From Actinomycetes bacterium (lineage in GTDB: Bacteria > Actinomycetota > Acidimicrobiia > Acidimicrobiales > RAAP-2), in the NCBI GenBank assembly GCA_021791145.1, contig JAJYXE010000027.1, positions 1 through 59,674 on the forward strand: a stretch of 59,674 nt of DNA. The letters run 5' to 3'. Made by a program: the position numbers and the translations under genes. Every line of letters begins with the position of its first letter. The stretch's first letter is position 1. The notes beneath the pieces were generated by a model. That model ran no database searches. It saw nothing but the letters and a program-made list of their open reading frames with translations, and was not told where the DNA came from. Of the stretch, positions 25,919 through 33,721 are shown one piece after another.

Positions 25919-26124
25919 GGGCCGTCACACCCACACGCAGGCTCCGGCGCCACCCGATCCAGGGCCTGTTGGGCGGGCTCTTCATGGGGCTCGGGGCCGT
26001 GATCCTCCTTTCCCTCTCGGGGGCGGTCGCCTTCGGGACCTGGTCGCCGTTCGCCGCGATCGCCGGGGCCTTCGGGCTCGCAGGGCTCTTGGTCGGGCTC
26101 TTCGCCCCACGAGCACCGGGCTGA
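25915..26124 (+). CDS. Tiny two-helix membrane protein
   Basis: The 69-aa product has a basic N-terminus and two hydrophobic helices (LFMGLGAVILLSLSGAVAF and AIAGAFGLAGLLVGLFA) joined by a short turn. GTG 25915 overlaps the preceding stop, and the next gene begins 8 nt later. It may be a small subunit of a membrane assembly complex with the 25127 product. Confidence 0.65.
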   Translation: MRAVTPTRRLRRHPIQGLLGGLFMGLGAVILLSLSGAVAFGTWSPFAAIAGAFGLAGLLVGLFAPRAPG

Positions 26125-26132
26125 ACCGTCCC

Positions 26133-26645
26133 ATGAGAGAGGACCTCTTGGGCTACCTCGACGCGATCGACGAGCGCCTGGTGCACTGCCTCGACGCCGA
26201 GGGGAACCTCTCCAGCGCGACTGCAGCGCGCCTCTATCGTTATGCGCTCGCGATGCTCCAGGGCCACATCTCCCCTGCGCACGTCACAGAGGACTGGGGG
26301 GACTTCTTTCCACTCGCCGAGGTGTTCGTCCGCGCCTATGGGACCGAGCGGCTCCGCGCCCTTCACCGCGCGGCGGGGCTCATCTCTTCGAGGAGCGCCG
26401 GTGCGGGGCGACAGGGCGCAGTGGGCGACGGTGCGGGGACACCGGGCGTAGTGAGCGGGGGTGCGGGGCGACAGGGCGCAGTGGGCTGCGGTGCTGGGCC
26501 ACCGGGCGCAGTGGGCTGCGGGGTGGGGCCACTGGCCGCACTGGGCGATGCGGACTCGTCGTTGCTGGTCGACCTCGTGCGTGAACTGGGGAGCTTCGTC
26601 TACGCCCAGGTACGCCGGGGGAGCGGCGAGGAAGCGGCGGGTTAG
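26133..26645 (+). CDS. Small cytosolic 'EDW/FF' family protein, paralogue B, with repeat insert
   Basis: The 170-aa protein matches paralogue A over RYALAMLQG, then EDWGDFFPLAEVFV and TERLRALHRAAGL. From about residue 90 to 139 it carries a 10-residue repeat (GAGRQGAVGD type, five copies) that paralogue A lacks. It ends with a short amphipathic helix (SLLVDLVRELGSFVY) similar in position to the LLNETADAW helix of paralogue A. The duplication of this gene on both sides of the sortase-tailed protein argues for a working role in the locus. No known domain is recognised. Confidence 0.72.
   Translation: MREDLLGYLDAIDERLVHCLDAEGNLSSATAARLYRYALAMLQGHISPAHVTEDWGDFFPLAEVFVRAYGTERLRALHRAAGLISSRSAGAGRQGAVGDGAGTPGVVSGGAGRQGAVGCGAGPPGAVGCGVGPLAALGDADSSLLVDLVRELGSFVYAQVRRGSGEEAAG
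26400..26549 (+). repeat. 30-bp tandem repeat, five units
   Basis: Five in-frame 30-bp units share GTGCGGGG and GGGCG(C/T)AGTG, with the last one diverged. Each encodes ten residues rich in Gly, Ala and Val. Confidence 0.9.
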
Positions 26646-26679
26646 GGGCCCGGTTGGGCCCTTGGGTTGGTGCCCTGGG

Positions 26680-27555
26680 TTGGCTCTGCTACCCGCATGT
26701 CGCCCGTGCGCGCGCAGCCCCGGGTGGTGCGCGTACGCTGCGCGCATCGACGTCGAGCTCCTCTACCGCCAGCACCTGAGCGATGCCGACCGCCAGCTCC
26801 TCGCGGCCGCAGCACCCGGTCGTGACCTCGTCGGCGCGCTGGGATCCCCCGCGCTCGAAGCGGCCGTCTTCGACGCGGCCGACGAAGGGACCGGCGTCTA
26901 CGTCTCGCCGTTCCTCGCCTTCGCGGTTGCCGTGCACCGCACGGCCGAGGCGCTCAAGGGGGCGAGCTTCGTCGAAGAGCGCACCACTGGGCGCCTGCGC
27001 ATCCCTGTGTTCGACGTGGCGGCACTGCGCGGGCTCCTTGGCGATCCGCTGCGGCGCTACTTCTTCGTCGAGCTCTTGACGTCCTACACCCGGGTCTCGA
27101 GCGGTGTGACCTGGCGACGGACCGCGCTCGGGTGGCGGCGCCAGCGCTTCAGCGAGCTCGACCCGGTCCGCCTCGCGGCGCTCTTGGACGCGGTGGGACC
27201 TCTCGAGCGGCCCGGCATCTACCGGCGCCTGGGAGATCTGTGCCTGTTCTTGCTCGGGGTCTTCCCCGACCACCCCCCGCTCCCCGGGGGTGTGGGCTTC
27301 GACCGGCTGCTCCGCCACGGCGGCGTGCGTGGCGAGGACGCCGAGGACCTCGACGCCGTGGCGCTGTTCGAGAGGCTGGGCTCGACCTGGTACCGCACGG
27401 CGACGCGCCTTGCGGCCGCGACGGGCCAGCCGGTGACCGGGACTTTGGCGGTGGTGGGCGAGGTCGCCGACCGTTTCCACGAGGCGCGTCGCGTGCTCAA
27501 CGCAGTGACCGACCGCTACCTGTTCCCCCTGCGCGGGCGGTGGTTCCCCGGGTAG
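26680..27555 (+). CDS. Conserved-looking cytosolic protein of unknown function
   Basis: The frame is clearly coding from about 26740 (IDVELLYRQHLSDADRQLLA) to the stop at 27555. The product is mostly helical with no membrane segment. Notable pieces are YVSPFLAFAVAVHRTAEAL, RRYFFVELLTSYTRVSSG and ERPGIYRRLGDLCLFLLGVF. I do not recognise the family. No ATG or GTG lies in frame near the apparent N-terminus, so I give TTG 26680 as a tentative start. It follows paralogue B by 34 nt and may be the last gene of the operon. Confidence 0.7.
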   Translation: MALLPACRPCARSPGWCAYAARIDVELLYRQHLSDADRQLLAAAAPGRDLVGALGSPALEAAVFDAADEGTGVYVSPFLAFAVAVHRTAEALKGASFVEERTTGRLRIPVFDVAALRGLLGDPLRRYFFVELLTSYTRVSSGVTWRRTALGWRRQRFSELDPVRLAALLDAVGPLERPGIYRRLGDLCLFLLGVFPDHPPLPGGVGFDRLLRHGGVRGEDAEDLDAVALFERLGSTWYRTATRLAAATGQPVTGTLAVVGEVADRFHEARRVLNAVTDRYLFPLRGRWFPG

Positions 27556-27569
27556 CGGGCACGGCTTCC

Positions 27570-27630
27570 CGTTCAGGACGAGAGGCTCCCCGCTCAGGTC
27601 GAGAGGCCTCCGCTCAGGTCGAGAGGCCTC
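27570..27630. repeat. 20-bp tandem repeat at a convergent gene junction, three units
   Basis: Two identical 20-bp units (27591-27610, 27611-27630; CGCTCAGGTCGAGAGGCCTC) follow a diverged copy at 27570. The array overlaps the last codons of the minus-strand gene. The period is not a multiple of three. Confidence 0.8.
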
Positions 27631-28330
27631 CGGCCACCATGCGCACGAGTGTCGTCTGCGCGATGACCCTGCTCCCCAGCACAAGGAGCCGGTAGGCGCC
27701 GCCGCCCACGGGAACGGCGACGCTGAGCTGGAGGGTAGGCGAAGGCGCGGTGGGAGCGACGAGGCCCTGGGCGGCGAGCCACCTGGTGAGCGAACCCTGT
27801 GTCGCGAGCCACCCTGTGTAGGCGCCAACCTGGACGCGCGTCGCCGAGGGGGCCGGCCCGTTGCGCACATAGGGCGTCGGTGTCGACGCGGTCGGCGTCG
27901 CGGACGGCGTCACGAGCATGGTGACACACCCGCCGTTGGCACCGACCGCGGTACTGACCGTCGCTGTCGCGTACGGCGACACGGTGGGGACCGCCACCGG
28001 CGATGTCCGCGCGGCGCGCGGCACGCCGAGGGTGATCGCCTCACACGCCGGGCGGGCGCCCGCGGTGAGGCGGTAGCCGGCAGGCAGGTCGAACCAGTAG
28101 CCCGCGAGCTCCAGGAGGCCGGGGTGTCGTGGCACCGGGGAGGGTGACGCGCTGGAGGCGAGCGCGACGAGCCCCACGGCACCGATCATCACGGGCGCGA
28201 CGAGGGCCATCACGCGTCGTGCTCGGCGTCGACGGTGCCGACGCACGACGTCGTCGACCAGGTCACCGATCTCAACGGGCTCGGCGAAGTGGCGACGGAG
28301 CCGATCTTCGATGCAGTCGTCAGTGCGCAT
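27614..28330 (-). CDS. Membrane anti-sigma-like protein
   Basis: The 238-aa product has a cytosolic helix-rich N-terminus (RLRRHFAEPVEIGDLVDDVV), a basic run RRHRRRRARR, one membrane helix (VMALVAPVMIGAVGLVALA, about residues 40-58) and an extracellular Thr/Pro-rich domain of about 175 residues. It overlaps the upstream ECF sigma gene by 11 bp. This topology and position fit a transmembrane anti-sigma factor, although no named anti-sigma domain is visible. The layout parallels the sigma and membrane protein pair at 12947-14486. Confidence 0.72.
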   Translation of the reverse strand: MRTDDCIEDRLRRHFAEPVEIGDLVDDVVRRHRRRRARRVMALVAPVMIGAVGLVALASSASPSPVPRHPGLLELAGYWFDLPAGYRLTAGARPACEAITLGVPRAARTSPVAVPTVSPYATATVSTAVGANGGCVTMLVTPSATPTASTPTPYVRNGPAPSATRVQVGAYTGWLATQGSLTRWLAAQGLVAPTAPSPTLQLSVAVPVGGGAYRLLVLGSRVIAQTTLVRMVAGGLST

Positions 28331-28886
28331 GGTGCACCTCTACTTCTCCGGCTTCTTCAAGGTTCTCTTCTTCGGGGCTGAGCAGCACGCGGAGGCGATC
28401 CAACGCACGGCTCGTGGCGGACTTGACCGTGCCCTCGGGGACCCGCAGCGCCGCGGCCGTCTCGGGCACCGAGAGGTCGAGCAGGTAGCGCATGGCCACC
28501 ACCTCGCGCTGGAACTGCGGAAGGGCGGCGAGGGCGGCATCGAGCGCGACCCGGTCGCTCGGGTCCGGCGAGACGGTCACGGGACTCAGCACGACGGAGC
28601 CGGGGTCGGTGAGCGTCTCGGGTCGCCGTGCGCGCGGTCGCACCACGTCCCTGCAGACGTTGACGAGGACCGCCCCCGCGTAGCCCGACGGGTTCGACGT
28701 GACGTGCTCCCAGCGCCCGAAGACCCGCAAGAGCGCCGCTTGGGTCGCGTCCTCTGCCGCGGGGCGGTCGGCGAGGAGCAGCAGCGCGGTCCGCAAGAGC
28801 CTGGGCGTGACCTCGCGTGCGAACTCGCTGCACGCGTCCAGCGAAGCACGCCGGGTGCGGAGTCCTGAGCGTCGCGGCGCGGTCAC
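28320..28886 (-). CDS. ECF RNA polymerase sigma factor (SigE-like family)
   Basis: The 188-aa protein shows region 2 (FAREVTPRLLRTALLLLAD and EDATQAALLRVFGRWEHV) and region 4 (LPQFQREVVAMRYLLDLSVP and the GTVKSATSRALDRLRVLL helix-turn-helix). GTG 28886 gives the length usual for the family. The ORF extends upstream without conserved sequence. The gene is divergent from the 1,079-aa surface protein, which makes that gene a likely regulon member. Autoregulation from the shared 507-bp region is probable. Confidence 0.88.
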   Translation of the reverse strand: MTAPRRSGLRTRRASLDACSEFAREVTPRLLRTALLLLADRPAAEDATQAALLRVFGRWEHVTSNPSGYAGAVLVNVCRDVVRPRARRPETLTDPGSVVLSPVTVSPDPSDRVALDAALAALPQFQREVVAMRYLLDLSVPETAAALRVPEGTVKSATSRALDRLRVLLSPEEENLEEAGEVEVHHAH

Positions 28887-29393
28887 ACTGCAATAGACGA
28901 CGCGGTGGACCGCACCGTTCCATTGCGGGCTGCAGTCACGGGGCGGTTCCCGGTCCGATAGGCCCCCTGCTGATGGCGTGTACGGACTGTACGACGTGAG
29001 GTTGCGTGTCCAGGCTGCTTGCATCGCAGTCGGGGACATTGCTTCCATCGGCGTGTGACTGCCGATCACGAAGGGTGTGGCGGGTACACCTGTGCTGTCT
29101 ACGCCCAACGGTGGGGGAGCGGCGAACCGGCGGGGTAGGCCCTGGGCGGCGCGGATGTCGACCTTTGCGAACGTCTCGTACCCGCGTCGGATCGGCTTTT
29201 CGTTGGCGGCGGGATGGATTCTTCCCTGGCAGTCTCGTCGGGCCTTCGAGGAAGGTTCGACCGCACTTCGGCGGCGACCCAGGGCCTCGTACGCGGTTCC
29301 CCGACCGATGGTGGTCGCTGCGCTACGGTTTGGCGCCCACAACCGTGGTGCCGATGAACACCTGATGGGGAACCCGGAAGCGGAGGGAGCTGA
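28887..29393. other. Divergent regulatory region without a gene
   Basis: This region lies between the sigma factor and the large surface protein. It contains a GTAC-GGACT-GTAC inverted repeat near 28980 and no convincing ORF. GGAGGGAG just before 29394 is the ribosome binding site of the surface gene. Confidence 0.5.
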
Positions 29394-32300
29394 ATGAGAT
29401 CGTTGGCTGGTCGCCTCATGGGTGCGGTAGCGGGGAGGAAGCGTCGTTCGTTCCTCCCGATCCTCGGGGCGCTCGTCCTGGCGCTCCCCGCAGGTGCCGC
29501 CCTTGGCATGGGGGCAACCGCGCTGGCGCCCTCGGTTGCCGCCGCGTCGACAGGGTCCCCGACCACGTTCACCTCGTCGGGAACCTATCCGGTCCCTGCC
29601 GGCGTGTCCGCGGTGACGATCACCGCGATCGGCGGAAAGGGCGGCGCGGCTGGTGGCGCAGGCGGCGGCGCCGGGGGAGACGGCGGTGAGGTGACCGCGA
29701 CGCTTCCCGTGGCGCCAGGCGCCACGTTGTACGTGACGGTGGGCGCCGACGGTGCGTCTGGGTCGACGAGCATCACGTCCCCTGACGGCGGCGGAGGTGC
29801 TGCTGGTGGTGCGACACACGGCAGCGGTGGCGCGGGCGGTGGTGCGTCGTTGGTGCGGACCTGCGCCACATGCGCCTCTACAACAGCCGTGCTCGTCGTC
29901 GCCGGTGGCGGCGGTGGCGGCGGGGGCAACGGGCGCTACGGCGGCGGGGCCGGCGGGAAAGCAGGGTTCTCGGGAACATCGGGCTCCGACGGTGGGGTGC
30001 CCACCTTGGTCCACAAGGCGGGAGCTGGAGCCGGGGGCGGCACCGGCACTTCGAATGCCGGCGGCACAGCAGGCGTGCCGGGAAGCACATGCGCCACGTA
30101 CGGCGGGATCGGTCATGCCGGCGGCGCCGGCGGGGCGGGCACCCTTGGCAACGGTTTCGCCGGCGGCACAGTCTCGAAAGGCCTCGGGGGCCAGGGGGAG
30201 GGCGGGTCGGCGCCGGGCGGCGGTGGCGGCGGTGGTGAGGGCTACATCGGCGGCGGCGGCGGCGGAGGCGGAGGCGGCCTACCTGGCGGTGGCGGCGGCG
30301 GAGGCGGCGCGTGGTGCTTGGTCCAGAGCACAACACTTTCGGGTGGCGGCGGTGGTGGCGGTGGCGGCTCCGACTTCGTCGCAGCGGGAGTCCTTGGGAG
30401 CGCGACGGTCACCACCACGGCGGCATCCCCCGAGGTCGTGATCACTCCGGTGTTCGCCACAACGGTGACCCTCTACGTCGACGCCACGTCGGGCACCAAG
30501 ACGGCGGGGTGCACGGGCCCCGGAGCGACAGCGTGCAAGACGATCCAAGAAGGGGTCACCGCTGCCGAAGCGCTGCCCCGTGACGCGGTGACCGTCACAA
30601 TTGCTCCTGGGACATACACCGGTGGTGTCACCATCGCGGCGGGCGGGCTCGCCTCGCTCAGCCTGGTGGGCTCCGGCCCCGGCTCGACCCTCGTGAGCGG
30701 CGGCGGAACGACACGCGACTTTGCGATCACAAGTGGCACGGTGACGCTGAGAGGCCTCGCGATCGACGACGGCCACGCGACGCTGGGAGCCGGCGTCTAC
30801 AACGACGCCACGGCGACGCTCACCGACGACACGTTCTCGAACGACTCGGCGACTGCGACAGGCGGCGGTGTCTACAGCTCCGGCACCGCTACCATCATCG
30901 ACGACACCTTCTCGACAGACGTCGCGACAATCGGCGGTGGGGTCACAATCACAACAGGCCGCGGCACGCTGGTGGACGACACCTTCGTGCATGACTCCGC
31001 CGCAAACGGTGGCGCACTCGGGATCTACTCGACCGCCACCGCGGCGTTCGACACGTTCTCCGCCGACACCGCGACGGCAAACGGCGGCGCCATCGAGGAC
31101 GTCGGCACAGCGACGGTCACCGCGTCGATCTTCGACGCCTCGACGTGCGCCCGCACATCGACGCCCTTCTCCGGCTCCTTCGACGTCGTGACGTCCACAA
31201 CGGGATGCACGACATTCACGACATCCGTGACCGTCGACGCACCGACACTGCACCTCGCGACCACGCTCGAGACCAACACAGCGCCAACGTCGCCACCGAC
31301 CCTTGCCCTCCTCGCCGGCAGCCCCGCTCTCAGCGAAGTTCCCGGCGCGTCCTGCAAGGTCACAGCGAGCGGCACCTTGGTGACCACGGACGAGCGGGGG
31401 GTGACTCGCCAGACGACACCGGGGGCCGCCTGCGACGCGGGGGCCTTCGAGGGCGTCGGTGCGACGCCGGTCTCCTCCTCATCGGTCAGTTCCTCATCGG
31501 TCAGCGTCGAGCGCGTCTACGGCACGACAGCCGACGCGACCGCAGCCACGGAGCTCTCCCACGCGTTCCTCGGCACCTGCCCGGGCACCACCGGGAACCG
31601 TCCCGTCGTACTCGCGACCGACCAGACCTACGCCGACGCGCTCGCGAGCGCGTACCTGGCGAAGGATCTCGGCACCGGGACGCTGCTCACGCCGACGTCC
31701 ACGCTCTCTGTGGCGACGAGGGCCGAGCTCCAACTCGAGGGCATCACGCACGTCTACGTCGTGGGAGGTCCGCTGGCGGTGTCCCCAGCGGTCGTCGCGA
31801 CCCTGTCGTCTACCCCCGCCGACAGCTGCGGGGGCACGAGCCCGACGGGCTCGGACCTGCAGGTGACGAGGATCGCGGGTGCGACCGCGGCGACAACCGC
31901 CGCCAAGGTGGCGGCGTTCGTCGGTGCGGGTTTCGTCGGCACCGCCGATCTCGCGTCGTCCTACAAGTCGAACGGCGCGTTCAACACGACGAGCGGCATC
32001 TCGTCGGCATCCGGTCCCGGCGGAGCGGTCCCAACTGCGATCGTCGCGAGCGACCGGGAGTTCCAAGATGCAGAGGGAGGCGCGGTCCTCTCCTACGCAG
32101 CCGACCTCCCCATCCTCCTTGCGACACCCACGGCGGTTCCGGCTGCGACCACGCAGGCGATCGGCTCCCTCGGGATCCGCCAGGTGGTGCTCCTGGGCGG
32201 CCCGCTCGCGGTCTCCACAGCCGTCGTCGCCGGCCTGCAAGCGGCCGGGGTCTCGGTCCTGCGGGTCGCGGGCGCCGACTACATGGGGACCTCGGTCGAG

Positions 32301-32633
32301 CTCGCCAAGCTCGAGACCGCTTCTTCGGGAGCGCATTCCGGCTTCGGCTGGGACACCCGCACCGGGGGGCTTGCGGTCGCCCGTGGCAACGGCTTCGAGG
32401 ACGGGCTCGCAGGGGCGGACCTCGCCGCCCGCGGCTACCACGGCTCGGGGCCGGTTCCCATCGTGCTGACCGAGAGCCAGTCCACGATCGGCAGCGACCT
32501 GGCGAGCTACCTGCGTGACGTGGGAAGCCATGGGATCGGAAGCCCGGCCACGCGGGTCGCCTTCCTCATGGTGCTCGGCGGTCCCGAGGCGCTCTCGTCC
32601 GAGATCGTCCGCACGATGGCGGCGAACCTGTAG
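29394..32633 (+). CDS. Modular surface protein: Gly-rich, beta-helix and cell-wall-binding repeats
   Basis: The 1,079-aa product begins with a long signal peptide (LPILGALVLALPAGAALGM, cut near APSVAAA). Residues about 45-345 are Gly-rich, with runs such as GGAAGGAGGGAGGDGG. A parallel beta-helix follows (about 350-640), with repeated 'DDTFS-D-ATGGGVY' rungs. The C-terminal 370 residues hold three PF04122 cell-wall-binding repeats, recognisable by ATDQTYADALASAYLA, VYVVGGPLAVSPAVV and VVLLGGPLAVSTAVVAGL. PF04122 attaches proteins non-covalently to wall polymers. The protein is probably a large adhesin or coat component under control of the divergent sigma factor. Confidence 0.88.
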   Translation: MRSLAGRLMGAVAGRKRRSFLPILGALVLALPAGAALGMGATALAPSVAAASTGSPTTFTSSGTYPVPAGVSAVTITAIGGKGGAAGGAGGGAGGDGGEVTATLPVAPGATLYVTVGADGASGSTSITSPDGGGGAAGGATHGSGGAGGGASLVRTCATCASTTAVLVVAGGGGGGGGNGRYGGGAGGKAGFSGTSGSDGGVPTLVHKAGAGAGGGTGTSNAGGTAGVPGSTCATYGGIGHAGGAGGAGTLGNGFAGGTVSKGLGGQGEGGSAPGGGGGGGEGYIGGGGGGGGGGLPGGGGGGGGAWCLVQSTTLSGGGGGGGGGSDFVAAGVLGSATVTTTAASPEVVITPVFATTVTLYVDATSGTKTAGCTGPGATACKTIQEGVTAAEALPRDAVTVTIAPGTYTGGVTIAAGGLASLSLVGSGPGSTLVSGGGTTRDFAITSGTVTLRGLAIDDGHATLGAGVYNDATATLTDDTFSNDSATATGGGVYSSGTATIIDDTFSTDVATIGGGVTITTGRGTLVDDTFVHDSAANGGALGIYSTATAAFDTFSADTATANGGAIEDVGTATVTASIFDASTCARTSTPFSGSFDVVTSTTGCTTFTTSVTVDAPTLHLATTLETNTAPTSPPTLALLAGSPALSEVPGASCKVTASGTLVTTDERGVTRQTTPGAACDAGAFEGVGATPVSSSSVSSSSVSVERVYGTTADATAATELSHAFLGTCPGTTGNRPVVLATDQTYADALASAYLAKDLGTGTLLTPTSTLSVATRAELQLEGITHVYVVGGPLAVSPAVVATLSSTPADSCGGTSPTGSDLQVTRIAGATAATTAAKVAAFVGAGFVGTADLASSYKSNGAFNTTSGISSASGPGGAVPTAIVASDREFQDAEGGAVLSYAADLPILLATPTAVPAATTQAIGSLGIRQVVLLGGPLAVSTAVVAGLQAAGVSVLRVAGADYMGTSVELAKLETASSGAHSGFGWDTRTGGLAVARGNGFEDGLAGADLAARGYHGSGPVPIVLTESQSTIGSDLASYLRDVGSHGIGSPATRVAFLMVLGGPEALSSEIVRTMAANL

Positions 32634-32658
32634 GGGAGGAGCCCTGTAGGGGAGGAGC
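32627..32658 (+). repeat. 16-bp direct repeat spanning the stop codon
   Basis: CCTGTAGGGGAGGAGC occurs at 32627-32642 and again at 32643-32658. The TAG stop of the surface protein lies inside the first copy. From 32659 to 32966 I see no gene, only GC-rich sequence with a small GCGCG/CGCGC inverted repeat near 32920. Confidence 0.85.
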
Positions 32659-32966
32659 GGCAAGGTAGCGACCCGGCTCGGGCATCCCGATCGGCGAAGC
32701 TCGTCGTAGAGGCGTGAGCGGGCTCTCCGGATCCGTCGGGACGGGCGAGCCCCGAGGTGCTGGTACCGCCGGTGCCCGGTGCAATGGCGGGGTCGGGCTG
32801 AGGAAGCACCCAACGCTCTCTTCGCGGCGCTGGACGTCGATGCCGGCGCGTTGGACCGGCAAGCCAGGAGGCCGACGTCGATGCCCGGTGCCATCGGTCG
32901 GCGTCCTGTTTCGACTCGGCGCGCAAGCGCGCTTCGCCGGGCGTGCAGGGCTCGCGGGGTCGCCGC

Positions 32967-33485
32967 TCAGTGCCGGGGGCGGACTGCCCAGAGGGTGCAG
33001 CCGGCGACGGCCACCGGCCAGAGCTCCCAGGCGCCGGCGACGGCTTGGGCGATCACCGCGGCGAGCACCCCGACGGCAGCCAGCGCGGCCAAGCCGAGAG
33101 GCAGGAGCTGTCGGCGAGAGGGCTGCCGGCGATCGACCGGCAAGGGTTGTGCCCGCTGCGGGAGATCCCCGACCTGGTCGGTCAGCTCATGTCGGTGCCG
33201 GCTGTGCAGGACGGCCTCGATGCGCACCTTCGCCTCGTCGAGCGTGAGTCGCCCCTCCCCGACGGCGTAGGAGATCGCCTGGAGCGCCTCGTCGCGCTCG
33301 GCGTCCGACGCGAGCACCACAGGAGACCGGTCCTCGTGGACCCTGGCTCCGGCACGCACCTCCGCCGCGGGTACACGCACCCGCCGAGGGCCGCACCCCC
33401 TGACGCCGCCCAGGGCGGCGGTGAGGAGCGCCAGCAGGATGAGCGGGGCGAGGTAAACGAGGAACGACAGCCCGATGTCAAGCAC
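32967..33485 (-). CDS. DUF1707-type membrane protein
   Basis: The 172-aa protein has an N-terminal membrane helix (LSFLVYLAPLILLALLTAAL). A DUF1707/SHOCT-like segment follows (ASDAERDEALQAISYAVGEG and RLTLDEAKVRIEAVL, about residues 57-95). Two closely spaced C-terminal hydrophobic helices complete it. DUF1707 proteins are common in actinobacteria and often contact other membrane components, with unclear function. The GTG at 33485 is tentative. The gene is convergent with the surface-protein gene. Confidence 0.72.
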   Translation of the reverse strand: MLDIGLSFLVYLAPLILLALLTAALGGVRGCGPRRVRVPAAEVRAGARVHEDRSPVVLASDAERDEALQAISYAVGEGRLTLDEAKVRIEAVLHSRHRHELTDQVGDLPQRAQPLPVDRRQPSRRQLLPLGLAALAAVGVLAAVIAQAVAGAWELWPVAVAGCTLWAVRPRH

Positions 33486-33721
33486 CGGGCCCAAGCCTAT
33501 GCAATGGCGCCGCCCGGGGCACGTGCGCGGTCTGGGCACAGAGACACCGTGACCCGAGGCGGGGCGTGCGACCAGGCACGCTGTACTGTTGGGATCGTTT
33601 CGTGGCTGCGCCGCGGGGAGCGGCACCCGTAGGGGCGGCTGCGGACCTGTCCCGGTGTGGCCCGCAGGGACGGCAGTGCAAAGGACGAGCAGTGAAGCGG
33701 GATCTGGGCGGAGGGAGGAGC

